DNA of 64,000 nucleotides from Omphiscola glabra. Its lineage: Eukaryota; Mollusca; Gastropoda; Lymnaeidae. The translations under genes were made by a program, and so were the position numbers. Shown piece after piece: positions 1 through 12,127 of the stretch. Below the pieces are notes generated by a model. The model did no database searches. It was not told the origin of the DNA and saw nothing but the letters and a program-made list of their open reading frames with translations. Numbering within the stretch: position 1 is the stretch's first letter; every line of letters starts with the position of its first letter. The stretch lies in the NCBI GenBank assembly GCA_964017045.1, contig OZ024806.1, positions 8,576,488-8,640,487 of the forward strand. Direction: 5' to 3'.

Positions 1-361
1 GAAACTGGCAAGTTTTTGTTTATTCTTCTCAATGTTAATTTTTTTGTCAAAATTTTGTCTCTGCGAACGGTTTTCATTGATGTTTTTACCGGACTGCGGT
101 AAAATGTGTTATCTCTTCACAGGACTACTTAATTTCACTCGCCATTTTTTTTTATCTAGGTGATAAACGCTATAAACGTTTCCTAGGGGAAGGTTAAGGT
201 CGAATCTGACTCACAAGGGCAAAGAATTTGGTGATAAACTTGTACGTCTTTCAAAAGGGATTTCCGCGACACGATCGCTGATAAGGTTGTTTTTTAAAAT
301 ATTTTTCTATCACCAAAAGAATTTGTTCAATGATCTACATGATTAAAAATGTGGCATTTAT

Positions 362-470
362 TGCAGCATGTCTTTCAAACGGTCTAGGGACGCTACACCC
401 GTTGGAGTTAAAGTAAACCACTAACGACTGCAGTTAGCTTATTGGCTATCCTTGATCTTATGGCTGGGAA
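362..470 (+). repeat. Duplicated intronic segment, copy 1
   Basis: This segment shares TTTCAAACNGTCT, GCTACACC.CGTTG and TTGGCTATCCTTGATCT, in the same order and orientation, with 14,225-14,355. Both copies lie 1.4-1.8 kb downstream (minus strand) of a lectin first exon, L0 here and L1 there. This fits a duplication of the whole lectin locus, although a dispersed repeat would look the same. Confidence 0.5.
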
Positions 471-629
471 CCAGCTTACAATCCTAGCAAAAATAATCCC
501 AGGCCTTTTGGATTTCATCCTCCGAATTCCACACCATCGTCACTTTGTGACGGACGGATGCCAACAAAATATGTTTGTACGAATTCAGAAAGCTACTTAC
601 TAAGTCGCACACAAATTTGTCTTTGAATA

Positions 630-1680
630 AAATTCCATGCATTCGTTCTTTTTGAAATTATATTTATATAGATCTAGCTCATTTTAGAAGAAACGAAGAC
701 ATGGAATGTTTTAAAATGGTTGTAATAATTGAAAATGTTTTGAGGGCGTGCGTTTTAATGCAATCTGATGAGATGAATGGTACAGGAACGCATACGGAAA
801 TTAAATTTATACGTCTAATCTAAGGGGAGAAAACGAATTTAGTCCCCTTCCTTGGCAAAAACGAACTATTGTAGAATGGTTGAATTACTTCAGAAACCTA
901 CTTATTATGCCAAACACAAAATTTAAACTAACTATAAAATTTGTATTTGATTAAAATTCTATCCACCCATGCATTAACTTTGTTTGAAATTAATTATATT
1001 TATATAGCTCAAAATAGAAAAAATCCTAAATTAGGGCTCCTGGTTCAAAATGAATTATTTAATTTTTTTAAAATAATTCAAAGACCTTTGCGTGCGTGCG
1101 CACAACAACTAAACATACTTTTATCGCAATCGCATAGATGGTATAGGAACGCATACGGAACTTATTTTTACATAGCTCATATAAGAAGACAAAACGAATT
1201 AAGGGCCGACGGCCAAGAACGAAATATTTTAAAAGAGTTGTAATGACTCAGAAAAACGCCCGGTTATGTAAACATAACAAACCTTCAAAGTTTGATCGCA
1301 ATTGTATGAAAGGTATAAGAGCGCATATGGTTTGAAATTATATTTATATAGCTCTTATTAGAAAAAACGAACGTAGGGACCCTGGCTCAAAACGGAATAT
1401 TTTAAAATCATTGTAATCATTCAAAAACATTTGCAAGGCGTGCACACAGCATCTCTCCAAAGTTTGATCGCATTCGGATAAATGGTATGGGAGCGCATTT
1501 CGAAATTATTTTTTACAATGCTCATATAAGAAAAAAAACCAATTTAGGGCCAACGGCCAAAAACGGAATACTTTCCGTGTAGGTGGAAAACAAATCACCA
1601 AAGTTTTATCGCAATCGCATGAATGGTGTATGACCGCATACATGACATACATAAAGACAGACAGACTTTCATTTTTATAT
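630..1680 (+). repeat. Diverged long-period tandem repeat (about 5 copies)
   Basis: A module with CGCAATCGCAT, ATGGTATAGGAACGCATACG, TATTTATATAGCTCAT and AAAACGGAATATTTTAAAA recurs with its core near 762, 1,124, 1,298, 1,468 and 1,608, so the spacing is uneven (about 140-360 bp). Copies are strongly diverged. It lies in the intron of lectin L0, if that gene continues off the left edge. No coding sense is visible. An (AT)n run follows at about 1,711-1,732. Confidence 0.5.
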
Positions 1681-2195
1681 AGATAGATTTTACACAAAAA
1701 ATTTGTAAATGAATATATATATATATATATATGCGGAAATACATTTTAAACTACATTTTCTAAAAAAAAAAGTAGCGTTACTTAATTCAATGTGACGTTC
1801 TCCGGTATTATAAATGACAAACCCTACACATACTTATTGAATATCACCATAATGAGAGACAATACATTTAATCATAATTATTTTTTGTATATCATCCCAA
1901 TAAATAAACTCCCGTCGTCTAATAGATGCCTATTGAATGTTATCCCCACAAAAGAGCTTACACCCATTGGTGTGGCTAAGATTAGTGCTAAGACTTTATT
2001 TGCCCGCCTACCACAAAAAAAAGCAAAATACCCCCCCCCCCAAAAAAAAACCAACAAACATGTGCAGTTGTCTGAAAATGCCGCCTAACAATATAAAGAA
2101 ACACGTGCCTCCCGGGGAGGGCAGCCTCCCACCGCACCCACCTAACTACGCCGCCACATGCACCGCCTCAGAGTAAGTTATTAAATAGGATTTAC

Positions 2196-2244
2196 CTAAG
2201 AGAAACACGAGTAGTTCGCTCCGTAAATTTAGCCCTCGGGTCAT
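2196..2244 (-). CDS. C-type lectin L0, first (signal peptide) exon only
   Basis: A 49-nt coding exon gives 16 residues beginning MTRGLNLRSELLVFLL plus the first base of the next codon, then a good donor (G|GTAAAT at 2,195). Length, phase and sequence match the first exon of L1 (15,711-15,759), and the upstream region is also alike, with a TATA box and a TGACGTCA site. The residues are the start of a signal peptide. The large lectin exon should lie further along the minus strand, beyond position 1; nothing in 1-2,195 encodes it. The exon is recognised only by paralogy with L1, so the gene could be intact or broken outside the window. Confidence 0.6.
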
Positions 2245-2279
2245 CTTCGAAGAGCGGCGTCGCGCACGGGGAGATGTTT

Positions 2280-2392
2280 GTATTTATGACGTCACACGTC
2301 AGGGTGAAGCGTGCAGAAGATCTTCATGTCCTTCCAGTTCCGTCAGAGAGTTCCATTCATAATTTCACGCACATTATTGTCTTTATAGGGGA
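2280..2392 (-). promoter_or_regulatory. Putative L0 promoter: TATA box and CRE palindrome
   Basis: On the minus strand, CCCTATAAAG (about 2,381-2,390) lies roughly 140 bp before the L0 start codon. A consensus CREB-type palindrome TGACGTCA is at 2,287-2,294, between TATA box and ATG. The same order is seen at L1. Promoter function is inferred from motif position and conservation between the two copies. Confidence 0.45.
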
Positions 2393-2449
2393 AAAAAATA
2401 GTTGGAACGCTTCCCCGAAGCGAGTTTAAACAATATTAGACTAAACATC

Positions 2450-3241
2450 TACATCTTCCTGGACGATGATCCCATCTCAATGGTTGTAGGGAACCTTCCA
2501 CCATAAGCGTATGTCATTATGTCTCACGACGCTTCCCACGCTGCGACTGCTCTGATATGAAATGGTACAAGGTATTTCAGATCGCATCAGTTCTGCGCAA
2601 TCAGAGAAAAAAAAATTAAGAAACTATGAATAAGAACTTCCCACTCAACTGCACCACATATCGTGATGGACCATACATGTATGGTCTTGATAACGTGTCA
2701 TTGTATGTAACACCATCTTATAACAGAATAACATGTACAGTTTCATGTTCCGTTTTCGGCAGATTCTTTTTTTTTTAAACCAATGATTTGTCTGAAATCT
2801 AGTCCGTTTTTATAACAACCGTCAACTGATTCCAGAAACGAGATTTCAAACTGCAACTACTGGACTGCAACGCAACTTGTTTGTTTGCCTTAACTTCCCT
2901 TTCATTGCAGCGTAATCGATTATAAAAGTATCGGGATAATTGTTTTTATCTCTTAAAAGGAGCTACATCGCAAAATGTACCCTTTGAATAAGAATCTTTG
3001 GATCGAAATTAAACTAAACGGTTCTCAAATACTGCTGCTTTGAGGTAAATGGATTAACAGTAAAAATAACACGTAACGAAATTTAAAAAAAAATAAAAAA
3101 TATATATACAATTGTGTGTGGGTGGGGGGCATATGTGGGGAAAAGGAATCATTACTACGTTTTATTTTGAAACTATCCAGTAGGTTTTAAGAGAAAAAAA
3201 AGGGGGTGCGGGTTAGCCTATAAATCGAATTTGAAATAACA
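2450..3241. other. No gene seen
   Basis: AT-rich sequence upstream of L0 with short homopolymers. I see no coding frame, RNA gene or recognisable repeat. Confidence 0.5.
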
Positions 3242-3249
3242 ATCTAGTT

Positions 3250-3447
3250 CAGTGGTTCTGAACCTTTCTAATGCCGCGACCCTTTTATGCAGTTCCTCAT
3301 ATTGTGACAACTCCCAACCACAAAATGATTTTCGTTCATGCTTTACAACTGTAGAGTCTTTGTGTTTTTAGATGGTCTTAGGCGACACATGTGAAAGGGT
3401 TGTGTGACCCCATAAATGGGTTGCGACCCGCAGGTCGAGAACTGCTG
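3250..3447 (+). mobile_element. SPIN-like hAT MITE, copy 1
   Basis: A 198-bp non-autonomous DNA transposon. It starts CAGTGGTTCTGAACC, ends GGTCGAGAACTGCTG, and is flanked by a perfect 8-bp target duplication ATCTAGTT (3,242-3,249 and 3,448-3,455), the hallmark of hAT insertion. Inside are CTAATGCCGCGACCC, CACAAAATGATTTTCGTT and GATGGTCTTAGGCGAC, which I recognise from the SPIN family of hAT elements, known for horizontal transfer. It has no transposase. Two more copies are at 32,874 and 58,472. Confidence 0.85.
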
Positions 3448-3459
3448 ATCTAGTTGTTC

Positions 3460-4320
3460 AATGTTGAAAGGTGAAATTTAATATATATATCAACATGATA
3501 TGTTTGTCCAGCGTCCGTTCGAATGTGACACTGGGTGGAAACAGCATATAGTGTTTGACATTCCTCAGCCAGATCATCATCAAGCAATACTATCACTTAA
3601 GTGTATAATCATGAGAATAATAATTTAAAAAAAAGATTTTTATTACTAGAAGAGCGACAAGAAATTAAATTAATTATTTTTTTTTTAAAAAAGGGATCCC
3701 CCAGAAGTAATATAATAGTGAGGGAACCCATCAAAATCTTGAACATGCTGGTCTCAAAACGCTCCAGCGATCTTACCAACTATTGGCCAGACACAAAGCA
3801 AATACCACGGGCCGCCAAGAAAGGTTTGATAACCTGACGGGAATAGATTCTACCTTTTGATCTTACAGAAGCGATCGAAATAATTTTTTTTGGAACTTAT
3901 TCAGAAGTGTATTGATGAAAACCTGAGCTTTAAATTACCGACTCATTAAAAAAAAGATAGAGAACCCTATATGTTAGGGTCAATTTTGAGGCGTTCTCTC
4001 TATGAACTATTTCATACTTTAAAAAATCACACACTAAAAAAAACATAAACTAAGGTTTAATTTAAGCAAATGTGTGTGTGTGTGAGGGGGAGTGGAGGTT
4101 GTTTGTTTATAGAATGCCTAACAGTGTAAAGAACACATTGTTCAACCAATCACACACAGCCCAGCCCAGATAGCTGAACTCGAATATTGCTACTTGATAA
4201 GAGTATTATGCATTGCAGAAAGAAATATATTTGGAGCTGAATTGAAATTAAGGACCCTATTTAAAAGCAATTTTAATGAAACTAGCCTTAGAAACAATGT
4301 TTTCGTATTAATCCGCTATA
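3460..4320. other. No gene seen
   Basis: Low-complexity AT-rich sequence with a short (GT)n near 4,071-4,083. Short open frames here have no recognisable domain. Confidence 0.45.
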
Positions 4321-4329
4321 AAATGTTAT

Positions 4330-4810
4330 ATCCAGCAATGGGAGTGGGGAAGTGGGGGCTAAAAATTTGACAAAACATGAATAAAGGTACGGTAACGAAC
4401 TTTATCGGAAACACAATTATTACCCCCCTTCCTCCCCCCGCCCCCCACCAATCCCAAGGATCCCATCCACACACTTTTCCCCGCCCCTGAACTATTTTAA
4501 TATTCTAATGTCCCACCCGTTTTTTACACCGCAGATTAAATTCACCAACTATTTCAGAAAAATCAAAATAAAATATTACGCACCAAACGCACTTGAGATA
4601 ATTATTTTAAGAATCTCATATGGCGCAGTTATCGGGAATTTCATTTGATAAACTTTGAAAAAAAAGAGAAATTTGATTTTTTTTTAGTGGTAGGATTTGG
4701 GGGTTTTGGCTGAAAATATGTCCATGTGCCAAGTTTCAGTTCGATAGGTTGACATTTAAGAGGGCCATTTAGCCGTGCGAAGATTGTGCCAGTCCGCCAC
4801 CCACGAACAA
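4330..4810 (-). mobile_element. Inverted-repeat element family, half copy
   Basis: Carries, in reverse orientation, the markers of a dispersed family: TTACGCACCAAACGCACTTG, GCGCAGTTATCGGGAATTTC, CATGTGCCAAGTTTCAG, TCGATAGGTTG and a terminal GAACAAAAGCGAATTTAATA. The full inverted copy is at 17,300-18,210. Only one arm is present here. It directly precedes the LINE fragment starting at 4,824. Confidence 0.6.
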
Positions 4811-4823
4811 AAGCGAATTTAAT

Positions 4824-5578
4824 ATGATGGATTTAAAAAGCATTATTTTTTTAAATGACAAAAAACTTGTTCTCTCTTGTCTTGACTATTGCAATTCTCT
4901 TTTGACAGGTTCACTAAAATATTTCATTGAAACACTGCAGAAATTTAAAAAATCAGCTACTAAGTTAGTTCTAAAGACAAAAAAACAACAACAACATGAT
5001 CACGTCACGCCACTACTCCACTCACTTCATTGGCTCTCTATATAGGCACGCATTGATTACAAGCTGTCTGTTCTCTGTCACAATTTTTTTCTTCTGGTTC
5101 CTGTTCTTCCTATCTTACGGAACTTCTTACTGTCCATTCAGCCATTCGAAAGCTTCGTTCTTCCGTAGATTCGCGTTTTCTTTCTGTTCTCAGAACACGC
5201 AATAAAACATAAGGTGAACGATCGTTCTCTTTGTGTGCCCCAAAACAATGGCCTTCTCTCCCTTTACACATCCGCAATATAAGGACCATCACAGCCTTCA
5301 AAACTGCCCTCAAGACACATCTCTTCAAACTGTACTATACCAACTCATTCTCACCCCACCCTCTGACTGATAAACAACGCTCGATTCTGCTGGGTGCTGT
5401 CCATGGCTAGACAGGTGTAGATCGTACTTGGGTGGTGAGGTCACAACCCAAGTACTATTGTTTTTAAATGTATACGTTTCTGTAATTGCTAGTTTTTTAT
5501 GTGAAGCACAGTGAGCCTAGCCCTATGCTGGGATACTGCGCTATATACAACCACCTAATAATAAAAATAATGATATCC
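4824..5578 (+). mobile_element. 3' end of a CR1/L2-type LINE, degenerate
   Basis: The plus strand encodes a decayed C-terminal RT region. LSCLDYCNSLLTGSLKY and DHVTPLLHSLHWLS match the usual S.LDYCNSLL...L..LHWLP block of CR1/L2-like non-LTR elements. After frameshifts, GERSFSVCAPKQWPSLP and FKTALKTHLF match the end of the same ORF. The 3' UTR ends in CAGTGAGCCTAGCCCTATGC, a GCGCTATATA motif and (ATA)-rich repeats. This tail recurs at 23,056 (+) and 57,000 (-), so the family is multicopy. The copy is 5'-truncated and non-functional. Confidence 0.7.
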
Positions 5579-6206
5579 TTGGCTATTCATATATATACTT
5601 GGGTACATTCGTATACATTTGATTAGAGTCGTATATACATGGGTAAAGACATATATACTTTGGTAAAGACATAATTCCTTGGCTTGTCATATATATACTA
5701 GGGTACAGTCGTATACAAGTCGATACATTCATATATACATGGGTACAGTCATATACACTTGGCTATGGTCATTTGTACTTGGCTACAGTAATATATACTT
5801 GGCTCCAGTCATATATACTTGACCCAAGTCATATATACTTGGCCCCAGTCATATATTCTTTGGTCATGTCATATATACTTGGCTCCAGTCATACATAATT
5901 AACTAGTCATATATACTTGGCCCCAGTCATATATAATTGGCTCTAGTCATATATACTTGGCCCAGTCATATATACTTGGCCTAGTCATATATACTTGGCC
6001 CCAGTCATATATACTTTGCCCAGTCATGTATATTTGGCCCCAATCATATATACTTTGCCCAGTTATATTTACAGTCATATATACTTGGTCCCAGTCATAT
6101 ATACTTGGTCCCAGTCATATATACTTGGCCCCAGCCATATATACTTGGCCCCAGTCATATATACTTGGCCCAGTCATATATACTTTGCCCTAGCAATATA
6201 TACTTG
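5577..6206 (+). repeat. 20-bp minisatellite (CATATATACTTGGCCCCAGT)
   Basis: About 30 copies of a 20-bp unit, diverged on the left and more uniform between 5,930 and 6,200. It begins directly after the A-rich tail of the LINE, suggesting growth from or beside the insertion end. Reading frames through it are repeat artefacts. Confidence 0.85.
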
Positions 6207-6209
6207 GAC

Positions 6210-6640
6210 GACCTCCTGATGACATCGTGAAGTAAATATTTGCTCTTTAAAGACTCACCATGCCAGTATCTTAGGGTGTGGCTCATGTAAATACATTACA
6301 AACACAATACAAAAAACGATGGCCTCTTTAGTGAAGGACGCTTCGGGACGACATGGAAGCAGACAGGATCTCTCGAGTCCTCGAAGTTCCCAATCAATAT
6401 TCTCCATAAAATAATAGTGTTAGACAGTTAATCTAAAGAACTAGCCATCATTTTCTTAAATCAACCCCCCCCCCCCTCCAAAAAAACAAACAAAACAACT
6501 ATTTTGTTATCATCCAATTAAACATCAAACTTTTGTTAAATATATCACTGGTAAGTTGAAAAAAATATGTGTTTGAAGGGTGGGTGTGGAAAAAGGTTAA
6601 ATAAGTATGCTAATTATATGTGTATGTTATTATGTTGATG
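6210..6640. other. No gene seen
   Basis: AT-rich spacer with a C-run near 6,466-6,477. No coding or RNA signal. Confidence 0.5.
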
Positions 6641-6860
6641 TTTGTATCCGCTTTTGAATTGTATGTGTTCTATGGCCGGGGAGTGAAGGTTAACGGTAGA
6701 TAAGCGCCTGGTCGTTTTACAGAATATCAGTTACTTATCTTGAGGCTTATCATACAAAAGAATTAGAAAGAAAAAATACAACTACTTTATTTATTTATTA
6801 AGACCTGTGATGGGTGTTTTCGTAATGGGAATATGTTAGATTTCAGCCAATAAAAACACT
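6640..6860 (+). repeat. Duplicated upstream segment, copy 1
   Basis: Shares CTATGG.CGGG, ACTTATCTTGAGGCTTATC and ACAAAAGAA, in order, with 18,880-19,090. Each copy lies 3-4.5 kb upstream (minus strand) of a lectin first exon. This is a further sign that the L0 and L1 loci arose by segmental duplication. Confidence 0.5.
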
Positions 6861-6934
6861 TCACTCATTACAAGCTATTTTAAAAACACTACACAAACCC
6901 CTCCCTCCTTGATTTATGAAATTAGTTTAAGATT

Positions 6935-7195
6935 ACTTGTACTAGTTTTACTTTTGTTCGTGGCTAGCTGTAAAAATAAAATATTCCGACGGCTAATATT
7001 CCCGTCAACCTATCGAGCCGAAACTTGGCACATAGACTCGTTGCCGACGAGAACATATTCTATAATATTTTCAGTCGCAACCCCAAAAAATAAGATTTTC
7101 ATGATTTTCAATGGGAAGATAACATAAAAATTCCCAATAACTGCGCTAAATGAGATTCTTAAAAAAATATCGCAAGTGCGTTTGGTGCGTAATCT
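6935..7195 (+). mobile_element. Inverted-repeat element family, half copy
   Basis: Carries in forward orientation CTTTTGTTCGTGGCTAGCTG, CAACCTATCGAGC, AACTTGGCACATAGACTCG, AACTGCGCTAAATGAGATT and AAGTGCGTTTGGTGCGTAAT. It ends exactly where the minus-strand LINE (7,200-9,118) begins. Confidence 0.6.
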
Positions 7196-7199
7196 GGAT

Positions 7200-9118
7200 C
7201 CTGTGCTTACCTTTCCAGTTGCTTCCAGGTCTAACCCATATTTTGTGTGTGCTTCTAGCTAGCGTCTCCACGTATTGTTAGGCCCTTCTTCTCTTCCTCT
7301 GTCCCTGTGGATTTCATTTTAGGGATTGTCTGGTGATGTTATCTGGGGGGATTTGGAAAGTGTGACCTATCCACCCTCAAATTTTTCTGATGATGTCATC
7401 ATCAAAAGGCTCCTGATATGTGTTTTCCAGTAAGTCTTTTTTGTGATGTTATTTGGCCATTTGATGATCAGAATCTTTCTAAGGCAAGTCTTTATGTAGG
7501 TCTGTACTTTCTGCGTTATGCTCGTTGTTGTTCTTCAAGTTTCGGGTCCATAGAGTCGGACTGTTTTGATATTTATGTTGAAAATTTTGACTTGTTTGCA
7601 GAGTCAGTTCCTTTAACTCCCATATTGTTTTAAAGTAAAAATGCTGAACTAGCCTTTCCAAGTCTAGCCCTGACATCCGCTTCGGATTCATCATTTTTGT
7701 CAATAGTGCTGCTTAAGTATTTGAAGGCCTTAACTTCTTCTAGTGCATTTCCTGCCAGAGAGATAAGCTATTGGCTAAGTTTACCTTCATGATCTTCGTC
7801 TTCGAGCTGTGCTGAAATGGGGGCTACGTCTTTAGTCTTTTCCTGCATATGATGCTGATTGTGGGACAAAAGTACACTGTCATCTGCAAATTATAGGTCA
7901 CTCAGTTGTTTCCAGGGTGTCCACTGTACCAGTTCCTCTTTTTGTCTGAGGATGTTTTCTTTATCCAGTCAATGGTAAGGATAGATAGGAAAGGGGACAA
8001 ATGACCTTGGCTGGCTCCGGTTTACACTTTTAAGGCATCTGTGAGTCTACCTTCGTGTAAGACACTTTATGTCATATCTTCATAAGAACTTTGAAAGATC
8101 CTGACTCTCTAGTGCCGGAGAAGTTTCCACTTGGTTTGTCAGTCCAGGCTATCAAAGTCCGTTTCGTAGTCTATAAAAGTTATATATAAGGGGTGTTCCA
8201 TTCGATGGACTTATCTACTGTATCTTTCTTTAGTATCTTGATGAGGTATCCTTCTTTCCAATATTTTGGAACTCTCTCTTCTTCCCATATCGTTTCAAAC
8301 AGATGGTGCATCATGTTGACTACTGTATCTATATCTGCACTGTTCATCCCTGTTGTGATGTTATCTGGTCCCGGTGCTTTCCTTAATTTGAGCTGCTTGA
8401 TGGCCAGGGCTATTTCTTCCCTATGTAGGGCACTGTCTTCTAATTGTAAATCTTCATCTGCTGGTTGTACATTTGGTGTGTCTGTTGGTGGAGTTCTGAT
8501 TAGTAATTTCTTAAAGTATCCCACCCATCTTCTTTGTTGTTTTTCCGTTTCGTTATTGATCTTCATTCCTTATCTTTAACCAGTCTCCCCGGCCTCTTTT
8601 ATCTTCAAAAGAGCTTTCTTGTTATGTCGTAAAGCTCTTTTATATTACCCTTCCTGGCTGCTTCTTCTTCTGTTGATGCTAGACCATCTATGTAAGCATT
8701 TTATCTTTTGTTTTAATGCTGTTTTTTTTAACCATTCGATATGCTTCTTTATATTTCTCGTGTGCTTTCGTTTTCTCCGTCCTGGTGCGTCTGCTGTTAA
8801 CTACACTCTTCATTTGTTTCCTCTCTTTTAGTTTTTGCAGTGTGTTAACTGAGAGCCAGTCTTTGTATATTTTTGGCTGCACTGGTCATGAAACCTCGTT
8901 GCAAGTGGGTATTACAAACATCCTTGTAATTTACCGATTATGTTCTATGTGGCCATATTCTATTTGGTCTTCCAGTGCATGGAACTTATTTCTCAAGGTA
9001 GCACCGAATTCCTCTCGTCTCTGCTCGTCTGCCAGAAGTGCTATGTTGAATTTTATGCGTTTAACAACCCATAGCTTTTTTAGTCCCGATTGTAACAACC
9101 CTGCCCCGAGAGACAACA
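7200..9118 (-). mobile_element. RTE-like LINE, degenerate (linker, RT, C-terminus)
   Basis: A broken non-LTR retrotransposon on the minus strand. From its 5' side it shows the region between endonuclease and RT (8,688-9,116), the RT start with EEIALAIKQLKLRKAPGPDN and IWEEERVPKYWKEGYLIK (8,180-8,566), a late RT block with KTIWELKELTLQTSQNF (7,479-7,703), and a basic C-terminus resembling NPQG.RKRRRPNNTWRRELEA (about 7,240-7,330). Frameshifts and stops separate these parts, and the endonuclease domain is absent. The family assignment to RTE-like elements is from memory of motif style. Confidence 0.75.
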
Positions 9119-9119
9119 G

Positions 9120-9464
9120 ATAACACTATTTTATTCTAGGTATAGATTTATTACAAGGGACATAACATGTGTTTTATAAATATATATAAGTAAAGGGAGT
9201 TACGTTACATCATTGATCACACGACTGAGTGTGAATGTATTTGTTAGAGCGTATAAATGGCATTTAAGTTTCCAGTACATATTCCTTTTGGCAAAGATAT
9301 TAAAGTTAGATGTGATCATTTTTAATGATTATAAAACGAAGCACCTTTAACTTTAAATTAATTTTTTTTGAATTCTTTATATCGACCATTCCCGCTGAAA
9401 GAATAAACAAACAAATTAAAGAAAACAAATAGATAAAGTTAACATTTGTCTTTTTGAATTGAAA
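9120..9464. other. No gene seen
   Basis: AT-rich spacer between the LINE relic and the 11-bp array. Confidence 0.5.
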
Positions 9465-10097
9465 TACATCCTTGATACATCCTTGATACATCCTTGATAC
9501 ATCCTTGATACATCCTTGATACATCCTTGATACATCCTTGATACATCCTTGATACATCCTTGATACATCCTTGATACATCCTTGATACATCCTTGATACA
9601 TCCTTGATACATCCTTGATACATCCTTGATACATCCTTGATACATCCTTGATACATCCTTGATACATCCTTGATACATCCTTGATGCATCCTTGATGCAT
9701 CCTTGATGCATCCTTGATGCATCCTTGATGCATCCTTGATACATCCTTGATGCATCCTTGATGCATCCTTGATGCATCCTTGATGCATCCTTGATACATC
9801 CTTGATACATCCTTGATACATCCTTGATACATCCTTGATACATCCTTGATACATCCTTGATACATCCTTGATACATCCTTGATACATCCTTGATGCATCC
9901 TTGATACATCCTTGATACATCCTTGATACATCCTTGATACATCCTTGATACATCCTTGATACATCCTTGATACATCCTTGATGCATCCTTGATGCATCCT
10001 TGATACATCCTTGATACATCCTTGATGCATCCTTGATATATCCTTGATACATCCTTGATGCATCCTTGATACATCCTTGATACATCCTTGATACATC
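9465..10097. repeat. 11-bp minisatellite (TACATCCTTGA), about 57 copies
   Basis: A nearly perfect head-to-tail array. The main variant changes TACATCC to TGCATCC, and these units cluster (for example 9,680-9,800). Because 11 is not a multiple of 3 and the unit has no stop on the minus strand, all three minus frames stay open for over 200 codons. I do not regard those frames as genes. Confidence 0.95.
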
Positions 10098-10246
10098 TAA
10101 TATGAGTTAAAGCACGTATAAATATGTTCTAAGACTCAGTTGCTTTTTGTTCAGTGTACACATAGATATCAACATGTCGAGCAAAACGATGTTGATACGT
10201 GAAATACATGTGTCGGGACGCTGGCCATTTGGGGGACAAAGGTCGG

Positions 10247-10470
10247 TTTGGGAAACCGGTCAGCTGGGGACACAGGTAAGATATCAGTTGGGTTACTGGT
10301 CAGTTGGGTCACCGGTCAGTTGGGGACACTGGTCAGTTGGGGACACTGGTCAGTTGGGACACTGGTCAGTTAGGGACTCTGGCCAGTTAGGGACACTGGC
10401 CAGTTGGGGACACTGGTCAGAAAGGGACACTGTTCAGTAAGAGACGCTGGTCAGTTAGGGATTCTAGTTT
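10247..10470 (+). repeat. 17-18-bp minisatellite (GGTCAGTTGGGGACACT)
   Basis: About 12 imperfect copies; the first and last units are the most diverged. Confidence 0.8.
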
Positions 10471-10651
10471 GTTAGGAACAAGGGCCAATTTTGATCCAGT
10501 GCTTTGATGAATACATAACCGTCATCTATTTAGTACTTTTGTTTCGGACATGAAGTTTATTTGTTTAAAACGTAAACAATGAAACGGATATTAAAGATAT
10601 TTTGGATACTGATTCTAATATCCAGTGTAGATGTACACAAAAAAAAAAAAA

Positions 10652-10870
10652 AAGAAATCCTTCGGAGTGCGCTCTTTTGAAGCAAAGGCGCCCAAGTTAT
10701 GGAACAGTTTGCCTCGGTATTTGAAGAAATTAAAAAAAACACATACAAGATCATTTAAGAGACAGTTACAGTCAGTTTTCTTAAAATAGAGTTTATGACA
10801 CCAAAGCGCTTTGAGTAGGCTACATTGGCATGGTCGCAGGCGCTATACAAGTGATCAATCAATCATCATC
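10652..10870 (+). mobile_element. LINE RT C-terminal fragment with 3' tail
   Basis: The plus strand reads FGVRSFEAKAPKLWNSLP and SFKRQLQSVFLK then a stop. This is the typical end of CR1/L2-like LINE ORF2 (RSF...AP.LWNSLP...FK..L). It is followed by a short tail with AAGCGCTTTGAGTAGG and GCGCTATACAAG and then CAATCA repeats. The 5' part is missing. Confidence 0.65.
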
Positions 10871-11039
10871 ACCATATGTGATGTTTCTATACCACAACGT
10901 TGCATACACCGATTAAATAAGCTGAAGATCTGCACACTAATGAAATGAAAAGGTAAATGAACAGAAACAAACTTTTTACTTTAAATCTTTTATTGAAAAA
11001 TAAAAGTAATGCCATTCGGCAACTCCTTAAAACGCATCA

Positions 11040-11096
11040 TATCGTCTTGGGGGCCTCAAATGGGACGGGGGCCGCGAGTTTGAGACCCCCTGGTGT
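11040..11096 (-). mobile_element. hAT (Charlie-type) terminal fragment
   Basis: GGGGGCCGCGAGTTTGAGAC followed by CCCCTG is the usual end of Charlie-like hAT elements, similar to the ends at 20,295 and 49,480. The other end is not recognisable. Possible 8-bp duplication not found. Confidence 0.45.
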
Positions 11097-11099
11097 TGG

Positions 11100-12127
11100 G
11101 TGCCTTTCTCTCTTTAATAACAGGAGGTCTCCACCGAAACTTAACTAAGCAGGTGACTCTTAACCAAAGGAAGTGCCTTGAATTAAAAAATTTTCAAATC
11201 CCATACTAACTAACACGCATATTCTGGTGAGGGTCTGAGATAACTCTCTTATGACCCCGGCTAGTACATTGGCTACCATGCAGCTCAATCTGCTAAGATG
11301 TGCGATATTAACATTTTCCTCACGTAGGGCCCTCCCGCCGCCCTGGCCGCCCCTGAGACCTCTAGTGACGGGCTATCGGTCAACAGGTGCGTTGGAGTTT
11401 CCGGGACCAGGCTGTAATGCCAGCAGGTAATAATTTGTACAAAAAGCCTCGCCGTGTATGAAGATTGAACTTGGGAACACTTCCAAAGCCCACTTACACC
11501 GAATGAGTCATTTTAGTAATGCATCGCTAGACTTGATAATTACTTTTTGGAAAAATACACGGTGAAGAAAGGATCAGCTAAACAATCGTATTCTCAATGG
11601 GCCCCCTTACCCATTTCTATCCCCCCCCCTCGACGACCCTAAAAGCCATATATGCCCATACCCGACCACCTGTCCCTATCCCTCACCACTCCCACACTAA
11701 TCTCTCAACCAAAGCTGACCAACCTAAAAGAGTAATTGACTTCCTAAGATTAATTTATTCATACTATTGTAGTATTTTGTTGTGAACAATCTGCCAATAA
11801 GTACATAAATAGAAACTATAAACGAGAGGGAAATAAATAAAAGTTGTAATAAAATAAAAATAAACAAAACTTGTGTTCCCTGATTTCGGATAATTAAACA
11901 TAACTCTATTTTTTCGCAATAGCCAATCATTTGTGTTTAACCTACTTAGTAGAGGGTTTGCTGCGAGTCTATTAAGTTATTCTTATTTCCATGAAGTGAT
12001 ATCACGACAATTAAAAAAGAAAAAACACAAACTTTCACTAAATGTATAAGAAGTGTTGGTCGTACATAAAAAGAAAGCACCGCTAAACATAGGCCGTAGT
12101 GAATTTGATTGAAACTCACAGATCAGA
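11100..12127. other. No gene seen; region downstream of lectin L1
   Basis: A minus-strand AATAAA lies near 11,755, about 370 bp after the L1 stop, and could serve for polyadenylation. Otherwise AT-rich with C-tracts and no coding sense. Confidence 0.4.

Noticed and set aside
8193..8579. Plus-strand 128-codon frame
   Set aside because: Antisense shadow of the LINE RT fragment, which is recognisable on the minus strand.
9306..10096. Three overlapping minus-strand frames of 211-259 codons with YQGCIKD-type repeats
   Set aside because: They are the three frames of a pure 11-bp array whose unit lacks minus-strand stops. No start context, leader or unique domain.
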